64,000 nt of DNA from Agrostemma githago (GCA_958450325.1 OY288242.1:67822062-67886061), one strand, 5' to 3'. Shown: positions 1-10,690, numbered from the stretch's first letter. The notes: generated by a model not told the origin, from the letters alone. A program made the numbers and translations.

Positions 1-666
1 ATCAGTGATCACGGGACCCATTTCCAAGCTGAAACCGCTGCGTTGCTAGCGAAATACAAAATTCAAAGGCATACATCTTCTCCCTACCGTCCCCAAACAA
101 ATGGAGCGGTAGAAGCGGCCAATAAGACAATTGTCACCATACTTAAAAAGATGGCTAAAAATTACCGGGACTGGCCCGACAAGATACCTTTCGCTCTCTG
201 AGGGTACCGAACTTCAATTCGCACCGCAACCGGGGCAACCCCATATTATTTGACATATGGAATGAAGGCAGTCCAACCGGTCGAGTTGGAAGTGTCATCC
301 CTCCGGATTTTACTTGAAAGCCAAGTACCGGAGGCAGATTGGGTCCAAGCCCGATACGATTCGCTAGTCCTTTTAGACGAACCGCGATCCCGGGCCCTCA
401 ACAATATCCAAGTATATCAAAAGAGGATCCAACGGGCTTTCAACAAAAGGGTTAGGCCCAGAAACATCAAAGAGGAGGATTTAGTCCTAAAATCGGTTCG
501 TGCCTTACTACCGGTTGACCCAAGAGGAAAATTCAAACCCAATTGGGCCGGGCCATATTTAGTCAAGAAGGTTCTATCAGGAGGAGCGGTGATGCTGACA
601 GACTTGGACGGGAACAAATTCGTCAACCCAACCAACTTGGACCAGTTGAAGCGCTATTACCCATAA
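1..666 (+). pseudogene. TatA integrase C-terminal part of pol
   Basis: Frame 1 from the first base encodes the end of a Ty3/gypsy integrase. It shows the second catalytic Asp in ISDHGTHF, the catalytic Glu context NGAVEAANK, and the C-terminal segment ending NLDQLKRYYP at a TAA (664-666). An in-frame TGA at 199-201 replaces the Trp usually found in the FALWGYRTS-type motif, so this copy is broken. The protein would insert element cDNA into chromosomes. The upstream HHCC zinc finger and first Asp are outside the window. Confidence 0.9.
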
Positions 667-1044
667 ACCCGATCTCAATGTCATTTGCAAAAGTTTATAA
701 AATTCGTCTTTTTATAAATTTTCAATAATTATAGACAAGTCAATAAGTTAGAATTAATTATTCTATTGTCGCACATCTCGAACTAATAGTCTTGATGTAT
801 TTCGAAAATTGCAAAAAAAATCATATTTTGAACTACGTTTGGTTTGATTCCGCTAATTGTGGATACGTAGGCAACCCCTCAAAAGGGTACAACCACTGCA
901 ATAAACGAAAATACGGGAACGGTATTAACTAATACGTCTTTATTAAAAAACCGACGAACTCGGGAATTAAAAAAAAAAAACGGCACACACCAAAAATCAC
1001 ACCAAAAAAATAATAATAATACTCAGATAATAAAACAAAGGAGG
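667..1044 (+). other. TatA post-pol spacer with conserved element motif
   Basis: No ORF is supported. Positions about 829-900 hold a motif starting GAACTACG, then TTTGATT and GGATACGTAGGCA. The same motif recurs on the minus strand near 62460-62545, so it is conserved between TatA and the related element at the right end of the window. Confidence 0.6.
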
Positions 1045-1899
1045 CTAATATCCCGGCATCTTGCCCTTTCCTTTGTCCTTTGGGTCGCGGGGAGCCCGAG
1101 GTCGCCGGGGCGGGGGCGAGCGTTCCCGAATCACAAGGGGAACCACCTTAGCACGAACCCATTTCTTAGACAACGGGTCTTCTGCAACAGTCCTCGGTCC
1201 AAGTCAGGCCCACACGTGCTCGGGGAGTCTATCCCGTGGGCCAAGTCGGTCCTGCACTGCGAGTCTTGGGCCAATCTCCTCTCCAAGTCAGTTTGGGGGC
1301 TCACTTTCCCCCGCGCATCTTTAGCACTAGACCCTTCAGTTTGAGTCTTAGTCTTCTTTCCCTGACCTGACATTAGACGGACCAGAGTAGCTGGAGTGTC
1401 GTCCTTCATCGAAGAAGCCCCTGTTGTCTTTAGCTTGCTCCCTTCGCAGCAGGTCAAAAGCCTTATCAACCTTCAGAGCAGCACGGGCTTTGGCATCACC
1501 TGCTTTAGTCCACTTCACATAGGAGTCCGAAACCCAGATTGAGTGACGAGATGTAGGAATGGGCCAAGTATGTCGGGTATACCATCTTTGCATCCAGGTA
1601 TCGCACATCACATCAGTCAGTTGGGTAGGGTCACTCACAACTGCTTCAATCTCTGGGATTCTCTGGGTCCACCCATACTGCCTTAGTATGCGGTCGGGAT
1701 AAAGATGGACCGTCTGCCTGAAAGACAAAATTACTTGATAACGAGCTCTGTCCCTCGGGTCCAAGCCAGTCCAAACATAGATGGGCCACCACGGCACTAC
1801 CCATCGAATCAAGGGCCCACCATGGAATGATAACACCTCGTCCCAATACTTCTGGGTAATCTGGCGAGAAAAATCAATGGCCCGTCTCCTCGTCATCAC
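1045..1899 (-). pseudogene. TatA antisense accessory gene, exon 2 and decayed 3' end (DUF7745-like)
   Basis: Exon 2 starts at 1899 right after an AG acceptor (TAATCAG) and is open to a TAA at 1348-1350 (184 codons). It reads on from exon 1 at 10049 in phase 0. Visible motifs are FSRQITQKYWD, GGPLIRWVVPWW and a C-terminal HSIWVSDSYVKW. I relate it to the DUF7745 family of plant-element proteins, function unknown, from memory of the family pattern. Past the TAA a second frame (1131-1469) and then the original frame give a Lys/Gly-rich tail ending KGKGKMPGY before TAG at 1045-1047. I read this as a frameshifted C-terminus. Confidence 0.6.
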
Positions 1900-1949
1900 C
1901 TGATTATGATGCTAGTTGCTCGCATCAAGAGGAGGATCTATCACTGATA

Positions 1950-1954
1950 GCCTC
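1950..1954. repeat. AthN target-site duplication, left (GCCTC)
   Basis: GCCTC directly precedes the TG of the left LTR and recurs at 9807-9811 directly after the CA of the right LTR. A 5 bp duplication is standard for LTR retrotransposons. Confidence 0.95.
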
Positions 1955-3576
1955 TGATAAGTGTAGTTTGTAGTGCCTATTTCGTAGTGTTTTGGTCCCA
2001 TTTTCCTTGTGGAATCGCTCCTTGGGAGCGATTTATGGGCTACTTATGCTTCCTTTAGTTCGTTTCAGGTTCCCGAGACCGATTTGGAAGAGTTGGAGCG
2101 ATTCCGACTCGATACATACACATTTTGGAGCCAACGAGATAAAGGAACGATGACTCGATGCTTCGGAATCGACCCCGAGACCTTGGGACTCAATCCCGAG
2201 TCCCGAGACCCGATCCCGAGTCCCGAGAATCGATGAGAAGTTCACACGAAGCAAGGAGGAGCCAAAAGGGTCATATTGGAGGCCTACAAGACCCATCCCC
2301 GACGGGTATGCACCTCATCCCGTCGGGGATGAAGTGCGTATTAGAGGATGCCACTGTGGGTCCGTCCCGATCGGGACCAACCCGTCCCGGTCGGGATGGT
2401 GGGTCCGTCCCGGTCGGGATGACCCGTCCCGGTCGGGACCACCCAGTTCCTGCGCGTCACTTTTCTTTCTTCTCCCTTCCATTTGTAACCCTATAAATAC
2501 CCTTCCTCTTGTAATCTTAGCTTATGTTCTTCACCTCTCCTTAAACCCTAGACTACTTTAGGTTAGATTAGATTAGATTAGTGTAGATTAGTCGGTAATT
2601 AGTAGTTAATCTTAGTTTAATCTTGTATTATTGGATCTCTTGAAGAATCCATCCAAGATTGACAACCTTGGAGGAATTATTTGGGTTTTCTTATATACAA
2701 GTGTTCATCTTTGCATCCTTCACTAGTTTGGTATAATCTTCTTCTCCTTTTACTCTTAATCCTTGTTTGTTCATCCAAGTTTGAATCTTTGTTCATTTTA
2801 TTGTTCATATTTCATTGTTTTCACTAGTTTCATTATGGATGTTTTGTTGTTTGTGTTGGTTCATCTTGTTAGTGTTAGAATTAGTTTGATGATGTTAGAG
2901 TAGTGTTCTTGCTAGGGTTAGTAAGGTGATTAGGGTGTTAATTGGGTGATTAAGGGTTTGTTGGAGATGTGGGTGGAAGATTTGGGTTTCCTCTTGGTTA
3001 ATGCATATGACATGTTTGATGAATTGCTTGAATGACTAAGTAAGTTAGATTGCTTGTTTTTCTTGCCTTTCCCTTGTGGGTGTTAGTTGTTATGGGTTCG
3101 GTTCCCTCATTAAGTTGCGAGAGCCCGGTGAGGACGACCCCTAGGTCGGTCTAAGTTGCGACCGCCCGGATTTGATCTAGGCCATAGCGAGCTAGAACCC
3201 CGTTTGTCATGTGTGTTGCCAAAATGGGTTCCATGAGGAACCTCTAGGTCGGTTTAAGTTGCGACCGCCCGGACCGACCTAGATTACCCTACTACCTCCT
3301 TCATTCTAGCTCCCTCCTTAACCATTCCGTTACCCCTTTGATCCCGACCTAATCCTAGCCCGTTTTCCTTGTTGTTCTTCCTAGTCATAGTCTAGCTCTC
3401 TCTCCCTCTATCATAGCTTAGCTTAGCTCGTTGACCTAGTCAAGTACTTGGGCCGACCTAGTCTAGACGCCTCTTACCGTCCCCGTGGATTCGACCCGAC
3501 TTACCCTATCTACCCAAGTTAGGATTAGCCGGTTATTATTTGGCGGTTGGGATTCCACGACAAATCCCTACCATCA
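1955..3576 (+). repeat. AthN 5' LTR
   Basis: It begins TGATAAGTGTAG and ends CCCTACCATCA. A cluster of CCCGAYCGGGA-type palindromes lies at about 2290-2440, followed by a TATA-like CTATAAATACC near 2490. At 1622 bp it is 23 bp longer than the right LTR because of one extra palindrome copy near 2396-2420. Confidence 0.95.
2488..2500 (+). promoter_or_regulatory. AthN LTR TATA box
   Basis: CCCTATAAATACCC lies just after the palindrome cluster and before the T-rich R/U5 part of the LTR. It is repeated in the right LTR near 8730. Confidence 0.6.
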
Positions 3577-3579
3577 ATT

Positions 3580-3600
3580 TGGCGCCGTTGCCGGGGACGG
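3580..3600 (+). other. AthN primer-binding site
   Basis: TGGCGCCGTTGCCGGGGACG starts three bases after the LTR. It matches the usual Athila/Tat primer site complementary to the 3' end of tRNA-Asp. The same site occurs in AthA on the minus strand at 40139-40159. Confidence 0.85.
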
Positions 3601-3764
3601 TGCTAGTTTAGACTTTGTTTTCCTAGTTACTTGGCTTTGTCTCGTGTTTTGTGTTTTTATTTTTTCTTTTTGTTACCTTGCTTCTTGTGTGTGTGGTTTA
3701 TTTCTCTCTTGTCTAGTGCCCAAAAAGCACTAGACTTCTCACGTTTGTTCCTAGTCTACAGTTT

Positions 3765-3833
3765 ATGCTTAGAGGTGGTGACTATCTTCTTCTTGCGATT
3801 AAGAGCCGCTTTAACGGACGGTTGCTAGAATGA
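3765..3833 (+). CDS. AthN upstream mini-ORF, relic of the Athila gag start
   Basis: 22 codons start MLRGGDYLLL. AthA gag starts MPRGGNHPLL at the equivalent place after a matching leader (AGTCTA, CAGTTTATGC). The stop TGA overlaps the ATG of the main ORF (ATGA at 3830-3833). This looks like a shortened gag start turned into an upstream ORF, which could permit termination-reinitiation onto the long ORF. Translation is inferred, not shown. Confidence 0.45.
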   Translation: MLRGGDYLLLAIKSRFNGRLLE

Positions 3834-5221
3834 GTGGTTTCCAACCGGGTATGGACTACGATTTTCGAGCAAGCATGGGGTTTGATCTAAACTCCACACA
3901 CTCGGGAGCCGATATGAGCTACTCCTCTTCTTCCATGAACCAAGGGTATGACATGACGTCCCCCTACCATAATCAAGCTTCTTGGGGTAATCAAGACTCT
4001 AGTGGGTATGAACCTCAAGGTTATGAAAATGGCTACCAACAAGTGAACGATTACCAATCCTACGATCATGGTGACTATTACTCGAGTTATCAATGTGAAC
4101 CCACCATGTTCATTCAAGATTCACCTTATGGAAGCCAATACCACCAAGACCCACCATATTACCCTCCACCCCAACCACAATATGAACCCCATGACCCACA
4201 ATACTACCAACCACCCCAACCTTGCTACCAACAATATGATGCCCCACCCCTTGGGCATCATCAAGACACCATGTTTAATCAAGATTATCATCAAGGTTAT
4301 CATCAAGATTATCAAGATTATCATGGAGATTATCAAGACCCCAATGATCACCAATTGCCCGACATGGAGGAGATTCAATCGATGCTTCAAATGCAACAAG
4401 AAATGGCCATCCAAACGCAAAAGAATAATGAACTCTTGGCCGAATTCCTTAGGGATAGGGAGGAAACTAAAGCTAGATTGCATGCTTTAACGGCTCAAAC
4501 CCTAATGCTCTTAACTCAATCCTCACAACTTGATGAGGGATGTTCATTTGGGGAAGGGGAACAACCCAATGACGAGGCCGTTAATGAATTCCCTATAAGG
4601 AGCAAGTTTTGCTTTGAAGAGCCTCAATCGTCTACCCAAAAAGAGACGAATGAGGAGATGACCCTCAGTGAAGACAACATTGGTGAGGAATTGGAGGGGG
4701 ATGGTGAGTGGGATGGTTTGGTAGAGTTTGTGAAGTTGTTGGGTGAAATTGTTAGCCTCGAGTTGCCCTTGTGCGAAAATGTGGATAAGCATCAAGAGCC
4801 CCTTGTATGTGAACCGAGCAAGGACTTGGAAGAGATTGAAACCGCCGGTAGAAGTTTCGATCCTCTTCTCCAAGATGATATGGGGCCTAGTGATGAAGAT
4901 GGAGAACCACAACTTGAGGAAAGCGTAGGGGTGTGCATTGAGGAGATGAGGCCAAAACCGCTTTTTGTGCCTTGTTTCTTGGAGATGAAGCTTGCTAATG
5001 ATTGGAGGCGATGCCTAGGGAGGAAGAGGCCGGAGAAGCTCATAGGATGGATAGACCCCGGATATGACACAAATGATGATTTTGGGTCTTGGAAATCCTA
5101 CTTCTTGCCTCCACCTTGGAGGCCGTGGAGGTTAGCTAAGCTCGAGCGCTTCTTGGGCCTCCACTATGATGTCGGTAGCGCGTTCGACTTGCTCCTCCAT
5201 GCCCTTGAGGGCTATGGTTGA
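3830..5221 (+). CDS. AthN 463-residue protein of unknown function
   Basis: Intact ORF in an otherwise non-coding element. Residues 1-180 are low-complexity and rich in Tyr, Gln, Asp, Pro and His, with YHQD and YQDY repeats, prion-like in composition. Residues about 180-235 are predicted helix or coiled coil (MEEIQSMLQMQQEM), reminiscent of the Gln/Met-rich helix that ends AthA gag. Residues 240-380 are strongly acidic. The tail has a compact motif, YFLPPPWRPWRLAKLE, then LGLHYDVGSAFDLLLH. No capsid, CCHC, protease or RT motif is visible. I do not recognise the family. Its upkeep in a young element suggests a role in packaging or trans-mobilisation (inference). Confidence 0.7.
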   Translation: MSGFQPGMDYDFRASMGFDLNSTHSGADMSYSSSSMNQGYDMTSPYHNQASWGNQDSSGYEPQGYENGYQQVNDYQSYDHGDYYSSYQCEPTMFIQDSPYGSQYHQDPPYYPPPQPQYEPHDPQYYQPPQPCYQQYDAPPLGHHQDTMFNQDYHQGYHQDYQDYHGDYQDPNDHQLPDMEEIQSMLQMQQEMAIQTQKNNELLAEFLRDREETKARLHALTAQTLMLLTQSSQLDEGCSFGEGEQPNDEAVNEFPIRSKFCFEEPQSSTQKETNEEMTLSEDNIGEELEGDGEWDGLVEFVKLLGEIVSLELPLCENVDKHQEPLVCEPSKDLEEIETAGRSFDPLLQDDMGPSDEDGEPQLEESVGVCIEEMRPKPLFVPCFLEMKLANDWRRCLGRKRPEKLIGWIDPGYDTNDDFGSWKSYFLPPPWRPWRLAKLERFLGLHYDVGSAFDLLLHALEGYG

Positions 5222-6449
5222 AGAAGAGTCCACCATCCTAGGTTTGACGGAGTTCCTAAAGAACCGTCATGTTGTACATTCTCCTCTTCTCTTTAGAGTA
5301 CTTGTGCTTGTATTTGTGTGATTTTTCTCTTGATTTTGTTAGTTTTGTGAGATTCTTGTAATTAATTTGGTATTTTGATGAGCGAGGTGAGGGAGTGAAT
5401 TTGATGTGTACTTTGAGTTTATTGTGATAGGTGAAGTGAAGGTGACTCCTAGAAAGGAGTGGTTAGTGATAGAGCTTGGACCGTGAGTAAGGGAGTCGGT
5501 TTTTGGGGTCATGGGAGTCGTGAAGACCCTTCCCGACCGGGAAGGGTGTGTCGTCCCGACCGGGATGGGGCCGTCCCGATCGGGATGAGGGTGCCAAAAA
5601 TCGAGTCCACTGGAGTGTCATCCCGATCGGGAAGGAGGCTTCCCGACCGGGACGGGTATGTCATCCCGACCGGGACCACCCATCCCGACCGGGATGATCC
5701 CCAACTCCTTTTTGGTGCTTCTTCTTCGACATTTAAGCCCACCCAACCATTGTATACCCCCACCCAACCTCCCTACCTTCCTTTCTCATATCATACCACC
5801 CATATACCTCATTTACATACCTTAACCTCATTTCCTCCTCACTTTAGACCGATATTCACATCAAATCCTACCCCCTCGCACCATTCCTACCTCTAGCCAT
5901 GCGGTTTTCTCAAGCTTGAAGAAGGATGACAATGATGAAGACAAGCAAGTACCTATATTGATCATTGAGACGATGGAGCGAGTGAGTTGCTAACCGGTCG
6001 GTAAGGCAACAATCCTCTCTTTTCCGTTTTTATTGCTTGTTTTCCCCTTGTTTATCCCCTTCTACTTTGTCATGGTGGCCTTCGAGGCCTTGGTTTTGGT
6101 TGCCCCCGATTCTCGATGATGTGACTACATCGAGAGTCATTTTCAAAATCCAAATTTTACAAGTTTTTCATCCCTTTTTGTCGGATTTAGTCGGATTCAG
6201 GCGGAATCCGGGCTAGGTGACTTGATTACACCTAGCCCTCCCCTCCCATTTCCTTTTATTTCCTTCTTTTTATTTTCTTCCCCCTTCCATATCTTTTTCT
6301 TGTCTCGGCCCATGGTGACTTGACTACACCCCGGCCGGACGCTTTCTACCCTTTTCTTCACTTTTCCTTTTGATTTCTAGCTTTATTTTCGTAGTTTCTT
6401 TTGTGCTCCCATGCACTACGGTCGAGCATGAGGACATGGCTCGACTTAA
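5222..6449 (+). other. AthN post-ORF region with palindrome cluster
   Basis: No further ORF is supported. Positions 5524-5700 hold about nine copies of a TCCCGAYCGGGA-type imperfect palindrome, the same type as in the LTR. The rest is T-rich spacer. Confidence 0.6.
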
Positions 6450-6466
6450 GTGTGGGGGAGTGGTAT
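6450..6466 (+). other. AthN internal polypurine-like tract (PPT copy 1)
   Basis: TTAAGTGTGGGGGAGTGG matches the PPT next to the 3' LTR (GTTAAGTGTGGGGGAGT, to 8207). The duplicate is about 1.74 kb upstream of the true PPT. AthA has the same pair on the minus strand near 33713-33730 and 31897-31912. Confidence 0.6.
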
Positions 6467-8191
6467 TCTAGCATAGTTAGCTTTATTTTTGTAGTCTTTC
6501 GAAAAAACCTTTAAAAACCCTAAAAATTTGAAAAAAATTTCACAAAAATCAAAAAGATTTCCTTTTGTGTGTTTTCCCTTTTTGTCGTTATGTCGTGTAT
6601 TTGTTGTATTGTGTGTGTTTCGCCTCCTCTTTCCTTATAGGTTGCTTAAATCACCGCTAGCTTTGGAGAGCTTTCAAGACTACCGGTAACATCTTATCCC
6701 TTTTTCTTCTTTTTCTCTCGACGAGTTTGGAGGAGAATGTGATGTGGTGTGCTCGGGAGGAGCTTTGTAATGCTCGAGGTTGATTTGGTTGCTCATTTGG
6801 AAGATAGGGGTGGTGTTTGTGTTTTCTATGTGTTTGTTTTGTGTTGTTCTTGTCTTGTTGCTCTTGTTTCTTCTTCTTTCATTTTCGTTGAGTCTTTGTT
6901 TTGTGTTTTGTTGTGTGTCTTGTGCGTAATTGGTTTTCGAAAACCCGGTTTAGAGGCTAGTGTGTGAGCGCTTACTTTCCCTTTCTAGTAGCATAAATCG
7001 AGTCTTGGACTTTAGTCTAGTAGAATGACCCTAAATCAATGAATTCGTTGGTCCTTTACCTTGAGTCCACCTAGCTTACTAGGGATTTACTACGGGATTT
7101 GCATTTTGACCATTATGACCACCCACGGTGTGAAAAGGCCTTGGTTACCGAGTCCCGTCTCCTAGGTGACCGTGTTTGGGATTGTTTAATTAGTCCAAGT
7201 TCTCCACTTTTTGTGGGTTTGAAGGGAAATCGCGACTCCCGACTTACCCATTTCCCTACCTCCTACACATATCCACACAATAAATTGCAAAGTGTTGATT
7301 TCTCTCTTTCTCAATTGTCAAGAAATGCCAAAAAGCCAAATCTTGCCAAGAAAGGGCAAAGAAAAGAAAAGAAAAAAAAAATGAAAGAAAGAAAAGAATG
7401 AAGAAAAAGAAAAGGCACAAAAGCCGAAAAGAAAATAGAAAAGAAGAAAAAGAATGGCATGGCAAAACAAGGCAAAAATGCAAAAGAAAATAGAAAATGC
7501 CAAAAGAAAATCGTCTCACAAAAAGATTATATCCCCACAAAAATAAGCCTTTTTCCGACTTTTGCCGTGAAGAGCCTACCAAAGGACCGAGTCCCGAGGA
7601 AGGATGATAGCGGCATTAGTCGGTCTTCCCTCATTTTGCATATTTTCACCTTTTTACTTGGACTAGTTAGGCGGTTTCGGACATGGGACGACCCTCTTGG
7701 CTCATTGCTAAAGGGGGCGGGGTCTCACTTACCTACAGTATCGACTAACACCGTGGTTCATCCTTTTTCCATCCCGCCGATCGTCCCGTAGTACGTTCTT
7801 AGAAGGTTAGGAGGAACCGAGGTAAGTTACCAACGTTTTGGTTGCTTTGTCGTCATGCTATTAGGGTTTAGTCCACCTCGGTTTGTATTGTTAGCTTGAG
7901 AACGTTGTCACTTACCTCGAGTCCTAAACCGGTGCTTCTTTCACCGCTTTTAGAGGGAAGCGGTATTTGTTTTTCTTTGGGTGCAACCGATTATGTGTTC
8001 GTTTGTGTGTTTGTTTGTTTTTATGTCTTGTGTCCGGTTGCATCCACAGTTTTGTCGCAAGACCCGACTTGCCTTGCGGGGTGCACTTTTCCTCTAAGTG
8101 CACTCGCGTGAGTTGAAAGGGCGTAGGGTGCGCTAATACCCACTCGGCTAGTTTAGTAGTTAGTATGTGCTTACTCGAGGGCGAGTAAGGG
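6467..8191 (+). other. AthN 3' untranslated region
   Basis: No coding capacity is supported. Positions 7355-7460 form an almost pure A/G tract. The stretch before the 3' LTR (about 7890-8190) is clearly related to the AthA sequence at 31900-32200 read on the minus strand, including the GGGCGAGTAAGGGTTAAG block. Confidence 0.6.
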
Positions 8192-8207
8192 TTAAGTGTG
8201 GGGGAGT
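8192..8207 (+). other. AthN polypurine tract
   Basis: TTAAGTGTGGGGGAGT directly precedes the TG of the 3' LTR, where plus-strand DNA synthesis is primed. Confidence 0.8.
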
Positions 8208-9806
8208 TGATAAGTGTAGTTTGTAGTGCCTATTTCGTAGTGTTTTGGTCCCATTTTCCTTGTGGAATCGCTCCTTGGGAGCGATTTATGGGCTACTTAT
8301 GCTTCCTTTAGTTCGTTTCAGGTTCCCGAGACCGATTTGGAAGAGTTGGAGCGATTCCGACTCGATACATACACATTTTGGAGCCAACGAGATAAAGGAA
8401 CGATGACTCGATGCTTCGGAATCGACCCTGAGACCTTGGGACTCAATCCCGAGTCCCGAGACCCGATCCCGAGTCCCGAGAATCGATGAGAAGTTCACAC
8501 GAAGCAAGGAGGAGCCAAAAGGGTCATATTGGAGGCCTACAAGACCCATCCCCGACGGGTATGCACCTCATCCCGTCGGGGATGAAGTGCGTATTAGAGG
8601 ATGCCACTGTGGGTCCGTCCCGATCGGGACCAACCCGTCCCGGTCGGGATGACCCGTCCCGGTCGGGACCACCTAGTTCCTGCGCGTCACTTTTCTTTCT
8701 TCTCCCTTCCATTTGTAACCCTATAAATACCCTTCCTCTTGTAATCTTAGCTTATGTTCTTCACCTCTCCTTAAACCCTAGACTACTTTAGGTTAGATTA
8801 GATTAGATTAGTGTAGATTAGTCGGTAATTAGTAGTTAATCTTAGTTTAATCTTGTATTATTGGATCTCTTGAAGAATCCATCCAAGATTGACAACCTTG
8901 GAGGAATTATTTGGGTTTTCTTATATACAAGTGTTCATCTTTGCATCCTTCACTAGTTTGGTATAATCTTCTTCTCCTTTTACTCTTAATCCTTGTTTGT
9001 TCATCCAAGTTTGAATCTTTGTTCATTTTATTGTTCATATTTCATTGTTTTCACTAGTTTCATTATGGATGTTTTGTTGTTTGTGTTGGTTCATCTTGTT
9101 AGTGTTAGAATTAGTTTGATGATGTTAGAGTAGTGTTCTTGCTAGGGTTAGTAAGGTGATTAGGGTGTTAATTGGGTGATTAAGGGTTTGTTGGAGATGT
9201 GGGTGGAAGATTTGGGTTTCCTCTTGGTTAATGCATATGACATGTTTGATGAATTGCTTGAATGACTAAGTAAGTTAGATTGCTTGTTTTTCTTGCCTTT
9301 CCCTTGTGGGTGTTAGTTGTTATGGGTTCGGTTCCCTCATTAAGTTGCGAGAGCCCGGTGAGGACGACCCCTAGGTCGGTCTAAGTTGCGACCGCCCGGA
9401 TTTGATCTAGGCCATAGCGAGCTAGAACCCCGTTTGTCATGTGTGTTGCCAAAATGGGTTCCATGAGGAACCTCTAGGTCGGTTTAAGTTGCGACCGCCC
9501 GGACCGACCTAGATTACCCTACTACCTCCTTCATTCTAGCTCCCTCCTTAACCATTCCGTTACCCCTTTGATCCCGACCTAATCCTAGCCCGTTTTCCTT
9601 GTTGTTCTTCCTAGTCATAGTCTAGCTCTCTCTCCCTCTATCATAGCTTAGCTTAGCTCGTTGACCTAGTCAAGTACTTGGGCCGACCTAGTCTAGACGC
9701 CTCTTACCGTCCCCGTGGATTCGACTCGACTTACCCTATCTACCCAAGTTAGGATTAGCCGGTTATTATTTGGCGGTTGGGATTCCACGACAAATCCCTA
9801 CCATCA
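8208..9806 (+). repeat. AthN 3' LTR
   Basis: 1599 bp copy of the left LTR with TG and CA ends intact. It is directly preceded by the polypurine tract AAGTGTGGGGGAGT and followed by the GCCTC duplication. Confidence 0.95.
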
Positions 9807-9811
9807 GCCTC
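9807..9811. repeat. AthN target-site duplication, right (GCCTC)
   Basis: It matches the left copy at 1950-1954. Removing AthN plus one copy rejoins the intron of the antisense gene. Confidence 0.95.
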
Positions 9812-10048
9812 TCGTATAGCCAAATCCGAAAAAGAAGGCAAAAATATGAGTTCCCTAAACGAAACAGGCGTCCGCCTAAGGGCACTTGATCGAGTGCCTG
9901 GGACACTCGATCGAGTGGTACCTCTGAACACGAACAGGGGGTTTTTACGAGGGCACTTGATCGAGTGGCAACTGCAGCAGGAAAAATCGCGAAAAAAAAA
10001 TCCAAAAATTGAGAAATTGAAAATAAAATAAAATTCAAAGTAACATAC

Positions 10049-10690
10049 TTGCAGCAAACGGGTAGTTCTGGTGAGACGAGCCGAGGAATCCCTCTTGCGA
10101 TTATCTAAGCCTTGGATGATTTCACCCATGATCAGCCAAGTCGGGCTGTACTCCGTCTCTATCAAATCAACCACGGTCAAGAGGCGGGCGTTACCCATAC
10201 AAGACAATAAATCCATGTGACCCTCAAAGGCATAAACATGGAGCATGCAAAAGGAAAAAGCCCTACGGCTGTGAGCCGGTCTGACCCGGACATCGAGAGG
10301 ATTCATGAATTTCTCAGCCAAGTCGATCAGAGTAATATTATCACCCTCCATCATACGTGATACCTCGTTGTGAGAAAGCCCCAAAAATTCTCGAAGTTTC
10401 CTCCTCGGGTCATAAACTGAATAGGGTATGGCAGGTCGGAGTATCGGGTTCCATCCTCCCAGAGCAGCAATCTCCTCGGGTAAAGGGCAAACTTCTCCTC
10501 GAGGAAAGGCAAAGACATGGTATATATTATCCCAATAAGACAGGCACGCATCCAGAAAATAGCGATCAACCTGCATCCGACGAAACGGGTACAGCTGAGT
10601 AATACCCGTCTGGTTGAGAGCCACCCTATCAGCATCCCTAAAACGTCGGGACCATTCCTGTAGCATAACGGTCAATCTGTCGATTCCCAT
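10049..10690 (-). CDS. TatA antisense accessory gene, exon 1 (DUF7745-like)
   Basis: ATG at 10690-10688 opens 214 codons beginning MGIDRLTVML and ending RTTRLLQ at a GTATGT donor. The middle has YFLDACLSYWDN, then VFAFPRGEVCPLPEEIAALGGW, the shape seen in DUF7745 and plant-mobile-domain proteins, where a short hydrophobic strand precedes a PTxEEh motif. Function is unknown; such genes ride antisense in plant Ty3/gypsy elements. The intron runs from 10048 to 1900 and contains AthN. I chose this Met because the upstream part of the ORF is AT-rich, low-complexity and unlike the domain. Confidence 0.65.

Larger units (their letters stand above)
1955..9806 (+). mobile_element. AthN: young non-autonomous Athila-related LTR retrotransposon
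   Basis: Complete 7852 bp element with LTRs at 1955-3576 and 8208-9806, primer site at 3580, one ORF at 3830-5221 and a polypurine tract before the right LTR. No capsid, zinc knuckle, protease, RT or integrase is encoded. The primer site, the start of the gag leader and the 1.7 kb 3' UTR resemble AthA (minus strand, 30326-41211), so it probably uses proteins from AthA-type elements. By eye the two LTRs differ by about three substitutions and one 23 bp length change, so the insertion is recent. Confidence 0.9.
1900..10048 (-). other. Intron of the DUF7745-like gene, enlarged by AthN
   Basis: The donor is GTATGT at 10048 and the acceptor TAATCAG ends at 1900 (minus-strand reading). Without AthN and one TSD copy the intron is about 290 bases. 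It carries three copies of a palindrome-like ACTYGATCGAGTG motif (about 9888-9970), the same motif that is arrayed in the TatA LTR. Confidence 0.6.

Noticed and set aside
4068..4912. ORFs of 120-140 codons on both strands over the AthN ORF
   Set aside because: Shadows of the low-complexity CAA/TAT-rich coding sequence.
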